From Spongiibacter taiwanensis (GTDB taxonomy: Bacteria > Pseudomonadota > Gammaproteobacteria > Pseudomonadales > Spongiibacteraceae), in NCBI RefSeq assembly GCF_023702635.1, contig NZ_CP098455.1:1426001-1490000 (forward strand): a DNA stretch of 64,000 nt, written 5' to 3'. The position numbers and the translations under genes are program-made. Below the pieces are notes generated by a model that did no database searches, was not told the origin of the DNA, and saw only the letters and a list, made by a program, of their open reading frames with translations. Of the stretch, positions 7,275 through 15,190 are shown in pieces. The stretch's first letter is position 1. Every line of letters starts with the position of its first letter.

Positions 7275-9578
7275 TCAGTACTTGTACTCAAGTCCGATGC
7301 CGTACATACGAGGTCTTGCGTAGGACTCACCCACACCGAAGTCCTGACGGAATTTCTGCATGTGGCTCACAGCATTATTCAAGTTAGAGCCAAAGGCATA
7401 CAAGCGCAGGTTGGTTTCGGGGTCAGTGATGCTCGCACGCGCATTGGTCTTGGTGTACTCCTCTTCCTCTACGTTGTTCCGGGGATTAAACCAGAAGCCA
7501 GAGTTGTAGTAAGCACCAACACCCACCTCAGCTTCGAAACGAGAGACGTTGAAACGATAGGCAATATCAAGGGTACCGGAGAAGTCAGGAGTACGAATGG
7601 TGTCGTTGCCAGAGCAATCCGCTTTTTCTTGCAGACCGGTATCCGGGTTGAAACCAGTACACTCAAACTCTTCGTACTCACCTTTCAGCCACGTACCCGC
7701 GAAAGAGATTCTCAGACCTTCGATCAGACCGGTATAGGTGATCTCAGCCTCTGCACCCTCAACAGTGTACTCGGAGGCGTTCTCCAAGCGGGTCACACCA
7801 CCACTGGCCAGCGACAGGATCTGAGAGTGACCGTTCTCCACAGTCGTGGTGAACAAGGCCAGGTTAGTACGCAGATCACCATCCATCCAATCGGCTTTCA
7901 AACCAATTTCGTGGGACTCAGCCTCTTCCGGCTCAATTGACGCTGGTGCGGAGTTAATATTCAAGCCGTTCCAGTTACCGGACTTAAAGCCGGTGGTGTA
8001 GCTGTAGTACAGCATGGAGGAATCATTGTAGCGCCAATCCACCCCAAAACTAGGATTGAAATCAGTCCAACTTTTTTCTTGAGCAGGATAATCCAGTGCG
8101 CGAATAAAATCTGTAGACCCAATTAGCGGCAACCCTTGCACACGCGCATCCACCCAAGCTTCAGTGATTTCACGTGTCTCGTCAGAGTAACGACCACCCG
8201 CCCGGATAGAAATATCATCAGTTACGTCAAAGGTGGCCTCAGCAAAGATCGCCGCCGCATCGGTTTGCACGCCACCATAAAGGACAGCATTGACGGTTTC
8301 GGTATCCTGAATACCAATTACACCAAGCCCCAACGTGTCCAACAAATCGTTAAACGCCGTGAGATCGATACCAGTAATGTCTCTAGCGATCGCAATGGCA
8401 TCGACATAGAGCGGGGTACGCTGATCTTTGAAGGTATCCTCTAGATAAATACCCGCGATCCACGATAACCAATCTGGTCCGCGCTCGGAGGAGTTAAAGA
8501 TAATTTCCAAAGAGTCAGTTTCCGCCGTATTGGGGACCGCCTCAATGATCAACACTTTCTCTTCGGATAGGTCGAAATCCCAGAAAATGTTACTGAAGAA
8601 CTCGGTGTGACCAAACAGAATCTTGGTATTCACCCACTCCGACAGAATATCGAAGGAGATCTGGCTGGAGGTGGATTCCATCTCGGTGAACACCTCGGTA
8701 CCCACACCGGTTTCCCAGGGTTCATCGTTTTCAGTAAGAACACTCTCAAACGCAGGCGTCGCATCAGAGTTAGAGAGAGGAACTGCGTCAGCAGAGGTGT
8801 GGCGAATCTGGTAGTGACTACCGTTCACTTCCAGCCAATCGAGCGGAGACCAGCGGGCTGCGAATTTGTAACCACGATCATCGTAGTCTTTATGTTTTTG
8901 GGACGGATCAGGCGTATAGGTCAGATAGGTTTCCCGGTTCATATACAGGCCAGAAATACCCAGTGCCAGCGTATCGCTAACCGGGCCTGCCAAGTGGGCT
9001 TTGCCTTTCAGCATGTTGTAATTACCGCCTTCAATAGAGGCAATCACTTCAGGCTCCTGGAACGATGGCTTTTTAGTTTCAACTACAATCGCACCACCCA
9101 CCGCGTTACGACCGTAGAGGGTACCCTGGGGGCCCTTCATAACGTTGACAGATTCAACGACACCAAGGGACTGGGCCTGGCTCGAGGTATACGTGATGTA
9201 CAAGCCATCCAGATAGGTTGCCACGCTCGAGTCAATCGGCCCCTGAAAGGAGTCAGAACCAATGCCTCGAAGGAAGATCATGCTGTAACTGGCCATCTCA
9301 TTCACGATCAGGCCCGGTGTTACATTCTGCAGATCCTTAACGTCGACGATGCCCTGCGCCGTCAAAGCTTCACCTGAGTGCGCAGAAATGCTCGTCGACA
9401 CGTCTTGCGTATTCGCCGCCGTCTTCCGCGCCGTTACCACAACCTCTTCCAGGCTAGCTGAATACGCCGGGCCTACCAGAGAGGCCGCGATGACGCCAGC
9501 GCATATACGACTGATCGCAGGACGCGACTTTCCGCTCCCACGGTGGCAACCACCCATCGATACTTTTTCTGTTTTCAT
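7275..9578 (-). CDS. TonB-dependent outer-membrane receptor 2
   Basis: The 767-residue receptor has an N-terminal signal region (MKTEKVSMGG start, hydrophobic core ISRICAGVIAASLVG, likely cleavage after YSA), a TonB-box-like EEVVVTA, and a plug with VNVMKGPQGTLYGRNAVGGAIVV. The large barrel ends GIGLEYKY with an aromatic terminus. The ATG at 9578 is preferred over the in-frame GTG at 9587 because AGGTGG is well spaced for the ATG. It belongs to the same broad class as receptor 1, though the two differ clearly in sequence. It has its own terminator. The second Gly-rich protein gene lies 485 bases upstream on the same strand. Substrate unknown. Confidence 0.92.
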   Translation of the reverse strand: MKTEKVSMGGCHRGSGKSRPAISRICAGVIAASLVGPAYSASLEEVVVTARKTAANTQDVSTSISAHSGEALTAQGIVDVKDLQNVTPGLIVNEMASYSMIFLRGIGSDSFQGPIDSSVATYLDGLYITYTSSQAQSLGVVESVNVMKGPQGTLYGRNAVGGAIVVETKKPSFQEPEVIASIEGGNYNMLKGKAHLAGPVSDTLALGISGLYMNRETYLTYTPDPSQKHKDYDDRGYKFAARWSPLDWLEVNGSHYQIRHTSADAVPLSNSDATPAFESVLTENDEPWETGVGTEVFTEMESTSSQISFDILSEWVNTKILFGHTEFFSNIFWDFDLSEEKVLIIEAVPNTAETDSLEIIFNSSERGPDWLSWIAGIYLEDTFKDQRTPLYVDAIAIARDITGIDLTAFNDLLDTLGLGVIGIQDTETVNAVLYGGVQTDAAAIFAEATFDVTDDISIRAGGRYSDETREITEAWVDARVQGLPLIGSTDFIRALDYPAQEKSWTDFNPSFGVDWRYNDSSMLYYSYTTGFKSGNWNGLNINSAPASIEPEEAESHEIGLKADWMDGDLRTNLALFTTTVENGHSQILSLASGGVTRLENASEYTVEGAEAEITYTGLIEGLRISFAGTWLKGEYEEFECTGFNPDTGLQEKADCSGNDTIRTPDFSGTLDIAYRFNVSRFEAEVGVGAYYNSGFWFNPRNNVEEEEYTKTNARASITDPETNLRLYAFGSNLNNAVSHMQKFRQDFGVGESYARPRMYGIGLEYKY

Positions 9579-10063
9579 ATCATCCACCTAACGCGATTTT
9601 CAAAATTAGGGCTGGGGGAGATGACGGACCCACTGAGTCTCGGTAGTTACTTCATTTAGAAATTCAGTCGGCCACTTATTATCGGACCACCCCGAGCCAA
9701 CTCCTTAACCGGCTATTCAGCCTGGAGCAGCTATATTTGTATTCTTATTGACTGCATACTCAATTACATATTCCTTCAAAACTGAGCCGTTGTCAATAGA
9801 ATTTTTCGCATGCGATCAATCTCTTGCGACAACTCTACAGCCAAAGAACAGCACTTAATTACTTCTAAATAAAGATCCGTTGAACCGAGCGCAAAAGCGC
9901 ACAGGACAAGACACCAACCCGGGGAGACAAGCCAACTAAGTGCAGAGCACCAGACATCACCCTGCACACAAAAATGCAAACACCTTAGACACACCCCAGA
10001 TCATTTTTATAGGTTTATTAGGAGTGACTCAGCTATTGCCAAGCCACTCTCACACGATGCTGC
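9579..10063. other. Intergenic region upstream of receptor 2
   Basis: This 485-base stretch holds the presumed minus-strand promoter of receptor 2 and the 3' flank of Gly-rich gene B. No protein-like frame, convincing hairpin terminator or repeat was seen. A 72-codon Cys/Trp-rich minus-strand frame (9776-9994) lacks a ribosome site and is not called. Confidence 0.5.
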
Positions 10064-10810
10064 TTACAGATTCAAAGGCATAGAAAGCAGTGGTATCCCA
10101 GGAACAATCGAGTTTCCACCCGTTCCATTGATAGCTTCGAACAAAATTGTTCCACCACCTTGGAAGTAGTCTAGCAATCCAGCCGGATTTTCCATCAACA
10201 CAGTCAAAACCGGTGCCGCAGCGACACCTGCATTAAGCCCAAGCTCATTCACAGTACCTAGCACAGATTGAGGGTTAGCAATAACCCCGGGTACCAATTC
10301 AAGCAGCAGCGAAGCACCGCCACCTGCCAACTGGTCAATCTTTGGCGAGGGCAACAGTTTTTCAACGAAATCGCCATTCAGTACCAGATCGAGAACAGGC
10401 CCGAGTACAGGTATCCCTTCCAGGCCACCCGCTCCCCCACCGAGGCCGCCCAATCCATCCAAAGGAATCAGCGCCAACAAATCACCACCGCCGCCAAGAC
10501 CACCATCCAAGCTCAGACCGCCACCCAGATCAAGCACACCTGAGAGACCGCCAAGACCATCCAAAGGAACCAGCGCCAGCAAATCGCCACCACCCAAGTC
10601 AGCAAAGCCGCCCAGGTCACCCAAAGCGCCCAAATCTGCCAAGCTAGCCAGATCGCCAACGGCCAACAGATCAAAGCTACCCAGGTCGAGCACACCTGCC
10701 AGGTCGCCCAAGGCGCCGACTGGCAAGGCAGGCACCTGCGCATTCGCTACACCCATTCCAGCAACAGTAAGAGCCGTTGCCGCCACCACGTTTTTAAAAG
10801 TTTGTTTCAT
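10064..10810 (-). CDS. Secreted Gly/Leu/Asp-rich protein B
   Basis: The 248-residue protein has a signal peptide (about residues 1-24, ending VANA-Q). The Gly/Leu/Asp-rich region is built from irregular LADLGALGDLGG and GGDLLALxPLDGLGG units. A more ordinary C-terminal part carries an ENPAGL motif and ends IPLLSMPLNL. The AQxPxLPxxALG start of the mature chain and the NPA(Q/G)L motif match protein A at 950-1786, so the two are related. GGGAG lies about 9 bases before the ATG. No known domain is recognised. Repeating hydrophobic and acidic units suggest a stacked or sheet-forming extracellular protein, but this is inference. Confidence 0.8.
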   Translation of the reverse strand: MKQTFKNVVAATALTVAGMGVANAQVPALPVGALGDLAGVLDLGSFDLLAVGDLASLADLGALGDLGGFADLGGGDLLALVPLDGLGGLSGVLDLGGGLSLDGGLGGGGDLLALIPLDGLGGLGGGAGGLEGIPVLGPVLDLVLNGDFVEKLLPSPKIDQLAGGGASLLLELVPGVIANPQSVLGTVNELGLNAGVAAAPVLTVLMENPAGLLDYFQGGGTILFEAINGTGGNSIVPGIPLLSMPLNL

Positions 10811-11003
10811 TATAGTTTTCTCCCAACAACACTCTGCGGACTGTATGTAAAATTGACCTTTGAGTCAATAAGAGCATTATATCAAATTATCATAAAAAGA
10901 AAATGTGACACAGCACTCAACCTAACGCCGAAACTTATCCGCAGCTGACTTTTTATTATAGCTGCACCTCCGCAAGGGCTATGCGACCCAACAAACCTGA
11001 CAA

Positions 11004-11288
11004 CTACCCTGCGCCAGGTGCCGCAGTCCAGAATCCGAGGATGATACAGCCACACAGCAGCAGCCACACCTCAAAGGGGGCGCGTAACACCCAGGGCTCA
11101 AATTTAATGTCCATATAGTAAAGTACAATCGCCCGGGCCTTGGCGACCGCCACCAGCATCACTACTGCAACAGTCCAGGTACCGAAAAAACCATGATGAT
11201 CGCCCAACCATGCGGTCAAAATACTGGCAACCACCAAAAAGACCCAAACCCCGACAGCGTAACGCGATGAAATGTGCGAGGACGCCAT
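11004..11288 (-). CDS. Cytochrome c oxidase subunit IV-like (NorF-like) membrane protein
   Basis: The 94-residue product has three predicted membrane segments (VWVFLVVASILTAW, WTVAVVMLVAVAKARAIVLYYM and VWLLLCGCIILGFW). The VAKARAIVLYYMDIK motif is typical of the prokaryotic COX4/NorF family. The start is placed at 11288, one base after the stop of the subunit III-like gene (ends 11290), which indicates coupled translation; the longer open frame overlaps that gene. These small subunits support assembly or stability of heme-copper oxidases. No catalytic subunit I or II gene is nearby, so the partner enzyme is unknown. Confidence 0.85.
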   Translation of the reverse strand: MASSHISSRYAVGVWVFLVVASILTAWLGDHHGFFGTWTVAVVMLVAVAKARAIVLYYMDIKFEPWVLRAPFEVWLLLCGCIILGFWTAAPGAG

Positions 11289-11289
11289 G

Positions 11290-11886
11290 CTATACCCCCA
11301 GCAAATACAATAACGGGAAGATGAATATCCACAGCAGGTCAACCATGTGCCAATAGAGGGCCACCGACTCAACTGTCCGCATCTCCGGCTCCCGACCCAC
11401 CATTCCCGCCTTCACCCAGACAAAGGCAAGCGCCGCCATTCCACCGACGAAGTGCAGGAAATGGGCGCCAGTCAAGGCGTAGTAGAACATGTAAAAGTCG
11501 TTGGTCATCATGGTGATGCCGTGGGACAGCTTATCGCCATACTCCCACAGCTTGCTGACCGCAAATCCTAGGCCGACGATAAATGACAACAGTACCCACC
11601 GCCGAAACCGGGGCACACTCCCTTCCTTTGCGGCATTAACGGCAAACACAACGAACATGCCACTGGTCACCAAAATGAGGGTATTAATGATCCCCGCCCA
11701 GGGATTCAGGGCATTTGCCGACTCGTTGAACAGCACCACATTCTGCGACCGCTCTATCATGAAACCCGCAAAAAGGGCTGCAAAAACAAAGATATCCGCC
11801 AGAATAAAGAAATGCACTCCCGCGATGATTTCGCGCCCCGGAGAGCTTCGCTCTCCGGATGCGCGCTCACAGTCCAACCGGCTCAT
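11290..11886 (-). CDS. Cytochrome c oxidase subunit III-like (NorE-like) membrane protein
   Basis: The 198-residue protein has five likely transmembrane segments. Family-typical features include PGREIIAGVHFFILADIFVFAALFAGFM near the start, ALTGAHFLHFVGGMAALAFVW in the fourth segment, and the terminal ALYWHMVDLLWIFIFPLLYLLG, which is the hallmark of the heme-copper oxidase subunit III/NorE family. Its ATG directly abuts the TAA of the upstream gene (11887-11889), and the subunit IV-like gene follows after one base. NorE-type proteins occur beside nitric oxide reductases or in operons without any catalytic subunit, as here. The function in this setting is unclear. Confidence 0.88.
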   Translation of the reverse strand: MSRLDCERASGERSSPGREIIAGVHFFILADIFVFAALFAGFMIERSQNVVLFNESANALNPWAGIINTLILVTSGMFVVFAVNAAKEGSVPRFRRWVLLSFIVGLGFAVSKLWEYGDKLSHGITMMTNDFYMFYYALTGAHFLHFVGGMAALAFVWVKAGMVGREPEMRTVESVALYWHMVDLLWIFIFPLLYLLGV

Positions 11887-12690
11887 TTACTTGGCCGCCG
11901 CAAAACCCGTGCTGGCTTTCTCAGAACCAGCCACGGCTTCGCTTTTCAGGCCCAGCATCTCGGCACGCTCTTGGCGCAGACGCGGAATCGCCTTCCACAC
12001 GTAATAGCTAATGATCAGGATGTAGAAGAACCAGACCAGGAACTCAACCCAGAAGTTGAGCCAGCCTTGGCGGGCAAACAGACCCGTCTTGAAGAAAGGC
12101 ATCAGCAGCTCGAACAGGAAGCTCACCCCTGCCCAGATCGAGAACCAGCAGGCCCACCGCGGAAACAGACGCTGCGCCCGCTGATCGGTCAAGCCGGCCA
12201 CACCAATGGCGACCATGGGAATGGTGGTAATGGCGTAGAACATATCAATCAACAGCCAACCCTGATCGTAAAGCATCTGCAGCATCCACGGCGGCAGAGC
12301 CTCGGGACGGTATGCAGCGGTAAGCCAGAACACCGACGACGTCACCAAGGGCACAACGGTCAAACCACCACCCCACATTTGCAACTTCGACATCATGTCG
12401 TTGGTGTTAGGATTGATCCACTCCATCACCTTGGTGATAGACAAGGTCCAAGGAAGGTAAAGCACCCCAAACAGCATAGCTCCCGCCATTGCGGCACGGG
12501 TCGAGTTATAGTTCTCGCGAAAGTGAGCCGCCGCTTCATCGGCAGTCCAGTCAGCAGGGATCGGCGGGACATTCGAGCCCAAATAACCCCAAAAGAACAA
12601 AAAACAGGCCAAAAATAGCGGACCCATGGCGCAGCAGGCTCGCCAATATTTAAAATACTCATCATTACTTAAGTGCGGCATTGGGTTCAT
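11887..12690 (-). CDS. Polytopic membrane protein of unknown function, operon with NorE/NorF-like genes
   Basis: The 267-residue protein has about six transmembrane segments. It has an N-terminal cytoplasmic stretch (HLSNDEYFKYWRACCAMGPLF), a periplasmic PPIPADWTADEAAAHFRENY loop, and a charged C-tail ending in Ala/Lys. I do not recognise a named family. GGGAGGAGC precedes the ATG by about 7 bases. It is the first gene of a three-gene operon with zero or one base between genes, so the three products probably act together, for example as an accessory module for a respiratory or oxygen-dependent membrane enzyme. The promoter upstream carries two palindromes. Confidence 0.7.
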   Translation of the reverse strand: MNPMPHLSNDEYFKYWRACCAMGPLFLACFLFFWGYLGSNVPPIPADWTADEAAAHFRENYNSTRAAMAGAMLFGVLYLPWTLSITKVMEWINPNTNDMMSKLQMWGGGLTVVPLVTSSVFWLTAAYRPEALPPWMLQMLYDQGWLLIDMFYAITTIPMVAIGVAGLTDQRAQRLFPRWACWFSIWAGVSFLFELLMPFFKTGLFARQGWLNFWVEFLVWFFYILIISYYVWKAIPRLRQERAEMLGLKSEAVAGSEKASTGFAAAK

Positions 12691-12748
12691 GGCATTGCTC
12701 CTCCCTTGAAAGCCTCAAGATGGACTTACTTGATTATTAACAATAGGG

Positions 12749-12777
12749 ACAATACTCTGTATTGATCGTTTTATCAA
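12749..12777 (-). promoter_or_regulatory. Predicted sigma-70-type promoter of the membrane operon
   Basis: On the minus strand TTGATA (12777-12772) and TATTGT (12754-12749) are separated by 17 bases, which matches -35/-10 spacing. The -10 is about 60 bases upstream of the ATG at 12690. Confidence 0.55.
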
Positions 12778-12778
12778 T
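12750..12778. promoter_or_regulatory. Two palindromes overlapping the promoter (candidate operator)
   Basis: A perfect CAATAC-TCT-GTATTG palindrome (12750-12764) overlaps the -10. ATTGAT-N6-ATCAAT (12761-12778) overlaps the -35. The TetR gene next door (12919-13557) is a natural candidate to bind here. The second palindrome resembles an Fnr box but has 6 instead of 4 central bases. Confidence 0.45.
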
Positions 12779-12918
12779 TAAATTTTAGTAACCCGCCTTC
12801 GCCACTAAACCAGCGGACTCATTTAATGATTGTCACCTACTCACAACACCGCTACCGACCTCGACAGAGGCCGCTTGTCGGAATAAAGAACGGAAGGATT
12901 CAGGAGGGGCAGCGACGA

Positions 12919-13557
12919 CTAATGCTGAGGTGCCAAGTACAGACTTACCAGAGAGTGAATAGTCTGCCGAGTCACCTTTGTCTGACTGCCACTCAAGCGC
13001 ATATGCACGATGGTGTGAGCCATCCCCAGCACCACCCGGGCGCCATCGGTGGGATCAACCAGCTCAGAGATCGTGTTGTCCTCCCGCCCCTCAACAATCA
13101 GTTGCGCAATGGCCTTGACCGTGTCCCGATAAAACTCTTTGTAAAGATCCCATAATTCCCCCCTGGCAGCGCCACTCCACTCCAGCCAAATCAGCGTGAA
13201 ATCGGGGTCATCATCCACCGCCCGACAGAAGGATTCCAGCATATCCTCAATCCGCTCCGATGCGGACACCTGCTGCTTAACCCGACTGTACACAAAGCCG
13301 TCAATCAAGAACTCCCGCACGGCCTTGATCACCTCGGCGCGCAAGTTCTCAATGGTCGGGAAATAATGAAACACGGTGGGGATGGACACTTCAGCAATCT
13401 CGGATACATCCGCATGTGTCGCATTAAGAATACCCCGCCGCGCAAAGGCCTTAACACCACAATCGATCAACTGCTTACGCCGAACCTCGGGGGACATCCG
13501 ACCAGCTCGGCGGCGCGGGGCGGCCTTTTTCACCACATTTGCTTTTGCCCTGGGCAA
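12919..13557 (-). CDS. TetR/AcrR-family transcriptional regulator
   Basis: The 212-residue protein has a basic N-tail (AAPRRRAGRMSPEVRRKQLI). The TetR helix-turn-helix spans about residues 28-70: GVKAFARRGILNATHADVSEIAEVSIPTVFHYFPTIENL is the canonical G-A-xxxIA-VS-TxxxYF pattern. The ligand-binding helical domain ends MAHTIVHMRLSG and TIHSLVSLYL. The start is TTG at 13557 with AGGAGAG about 6 bases upstream. It sits upstream of, and in the same orientation as, the membrane operon, and probably controls that operon through the palindromes at 12750-12778. The inducer is unknown. Confidence 0.88.
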   Translation of the reverse strand: MPRAKANVVKKAAPRRRAGRMSPEVRRKQLIDCGVKAFARRGILNATHADVSEIAEVSIPTVFHYFPTIENLRAEVIKAVREFLIDGFVYSRVKQQVSASERIEDMLESFCRAVDDDPDFTLIWLEWSGAARGELWDLYKEFYRDTVKAIAQLIVEGREDNTISELVDPTDGARVVLGMAHTIVHMRLSGSQTKVTRQTIHSLVSLYLAPQH

Positions 13558-13667
13558 GCGACTCTCCTACACCCCCATACCTTGGGGTTAGTTCCTATAT
13601 CTATATTAGGCGTGCAACACACCGCTGCGAGAATCCAAAATTGTAACATAGCCACGCCAACACGCCG

Positions 13668-14564
13668 CTACTGCGGGCCCGGCTTTACGCCATGAAGGCG
13701 ACCAAGCACCCCTTGGTGTAAGGCGAGCGCGATCAGAATCATACTGGCGCCGAGCAGCATCCGCACCGATATCGACTCCCCCATGATCATCGCCCCCAGA
13801 GCGATCGCCATGACCGGTGTAATCAGGGGAATGAGCGATACGCTCTCTACACTGAGTTGTCTCAGAATGGAATAATATGCAACAAAACCCACTAAAGAAC
13901 CGAAAATCGCCAGATAAAGGAGAGAGGCTAACGATATCGCACTGACGGATAGGGGAGTCCCGACAGAGGTCAGCCACCAACACAACCCCATACCGGGTAG
14001 CGCAAAGGCCATTGCACCAAGGGCCTGCTCTACCGGCGGCACAGCAAACCGGGCGTTAAGGCGTTTGACCCAAAGTGCACTGAACGAAAACACCCCATTT
14101 GCCCCCAGCATCAGCAAAATGCCACGACCGCTTCCCGGCGGCAGGCCCTCATCACCCACCAGCAACACCCCCAATCCCGATAAAGCCAACACCAGCGCCG
14201 CAACCTTACGCGGGGAAAGTGTACTTTCCCCCAGGATTGGGCCCGCAAGCAGCAGCGTAAAAAAAGGTGCCAAGGCAAACAACAACGAGATCAAACCCGA
14301 AGGCAGGTACGTCGCGGCCCAGTACACCAGCGCCATATTGGGAAACAGACTGAGTGATGCCGCCAAATACAATTGCCAGTGCCGCCGCACCATCAGGCCC
14401 TGCCAACCTGCCAGGGTGCTCAACACGCACCCTACCCCAAACGCCAGCGCAATTCGCAGACTCAGACTCGCCAGGGGTTCAAGACTGTCACCCCCCAGCT
14501 TGATCGCCAGCGGCGTGGTGGCCCAAATAATAATGACCAGTACATAGGTCAACCGTACAAGCAT
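13668..14564 (-). CDS. EamA/DMT-family transporter
   Basis: The 298-residue protein has ten transmembrane helices arranged as two EamA repeats. The first begins VLVIIIWATTPLAIKLGGDSLEPLASLSLR; the second carries FSALWVKRLNARF and GFVAYYSILRQLSVESVSLIPLITPVMAIALGAMIMGE, the family signature. The start at 14564 is chosen because AGAAGGTGAG lies about 6 bases upstream; the GTG at 14588 has no such site. Members export metabolites, amino acids or drugs across the inner membrane; the cargo cannot be assigned. A terminator-like hairpin lies in its 5' leader (14635-14666). Confidence 0.88.
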   Translation of the reverse strand: MLVRLTYVLVIIIWATTPLAIKLGGDSLEPLASLSLRIALAFGVGCVLSTLAGWQGLMVRRHWQLYLAASLSLFPNMALVYWAATYLPSGLISLLFALAPFFTLLLAGPILGESTLSPRKVAALVLALSGLGVLLVGDEGLPPGSGRGILLMLGANGVFSFSALWVKRLNARFAVPPVEQALGAMAFALPGMGLCWWLTSVGTPLSVSAISLASLLYLAIFGSLVGFVAYYSILRQLSVESVSLIPLITPVMAIALGAMIMGESISVRMLLGASMILIALALHQGVLGRLHGVKPGPQ

Positions 14565-14634
14565 CTTGCTCACCTTCTTGGCAGTCACTCACTGCCCACA
14601 TGCTTGCCGAGCCAACCTCCGGGAGCCTTAACGA

Positions 14635-14666
14635 AAAAGGCCGCAGAAGTGAGTCTGCGGCCTTTT
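14635..14666. terminator. Terminator-like hairpin in the leader of the EamA gene
   Basis: A perfect 13-bp inverted repeat (14635-14647 with 14654-14666) with A/T-rich ends forms a terminator on either strand. On the minus strand it ends with five Ts about 70 bases before the EamA start. It could attenuate that gene, or end a short upstream transcript. No plus-strand gene ends here. Confidence 0.6.
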
Positions 14667-14683
14667 GAAAATTCGAGTAACGA

Positions 14684-14776
14684 TCAGATTCGTCTTTTCC
14701 TTGCCACAGCAATCCCAGCCCAGCGCAAAATGCAGCGCTTGACGACGGCGAATACCATGGCAAAAGAAATCAACAT
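14684..14776 (-). CDS. Possible 30-residue leader peptide or small protein
   Basis: A short frame starting MLISFAMVFAVVKRC and ending AVARKRRI stops 18 bases before the hairpin at 14635-14666. It has a hydrophobic first half and a basic tail. No clear ribosome-binding site is visible, so coding is uncertain. If translated, it would fit either a small membrane peptide or a leader peptide of an attenuator. Confidence 0.2.
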   Translation of the reverse strand: MLISFAMVFAVVKRCILRWAGIAVARKRRI

Positions 14777-14889
14777 TGATTCGATACGACTTAACGGAAA
14801 TTACGCCTAGACTATAATTTTGCCCGGCGCATCGCGCAAGGAATTTGTCGTCACTTGCATTAAGCCCGACGCCTCCACGGGCTTACCTA

Positions 14890-15155
14890 GGGCCTGTTCA
14901 CACTAATTGAATTGCACCTGCTGGCGGTCATTTTTGCGGCCAGCTAGGCGGAGGGAGCGCAGTTTGGTTATTCCAAATAAGCGACCGAGAACGACGCTGG
15001 GGGCAAAAATGGCCCCAGCCCTTCGGGTTGTGGCTAAAAATCCACCACTCGTCGTCATTCGTCGTTCATTTGGAATAACCAAACCTCTCTCCTCATTCCT
15101 AGATTGGCGAATTTTTAGCCACAACAGGCGTAATCCAATTAGTGTGAACAGGCCC
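14890..15155. mobile_element. MITE-like element with TA target duplication
   Basis: Terminal inverted repeats of 20 bp are perfect (14890-14909 GGGCCTGTTCACAC... with 15136-15155). They are bounded on both sides by TA (14888-14889 and 15156-15157), as expected for the IS630/Tc1-mariner type of transposition. A second, internal 17-bp inverted repeat lies at 14962-14978 and 15069-15085. The element has no transposase, so it is non-autonomous. It sits between a hairpin (14861-14885) and the GMC oxidoreductase gene and may affect that gene's promoter. Confidence 0.8.
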
Positions 15156-15190
15156 TAACACCCGAAACAAACCAGAGAGTATCAAACGCT

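Noticed and set aside
9776..9994. 72-codon Cys/Trp-rich frame upstream of receptor 2
   Set aside because: No ribosome site, composition unlike real proteins, and it lies where the receptor promoter should be.
12761..12778. Fnr box in front of the NorE/NorF-like operon
   Set aside because: ATTGAT and ATCAAT are separated by 6 bases rather than the 4 between TTGAT and ATCAA in Fnr sites.
14903..15158. Two open frames within the MITE as possible transposase fragments
   Set aside because: They are Arg-rich translations of the inverted repeats, show no DDE-type motif, and exist on both strands as expected for a palindromic element.
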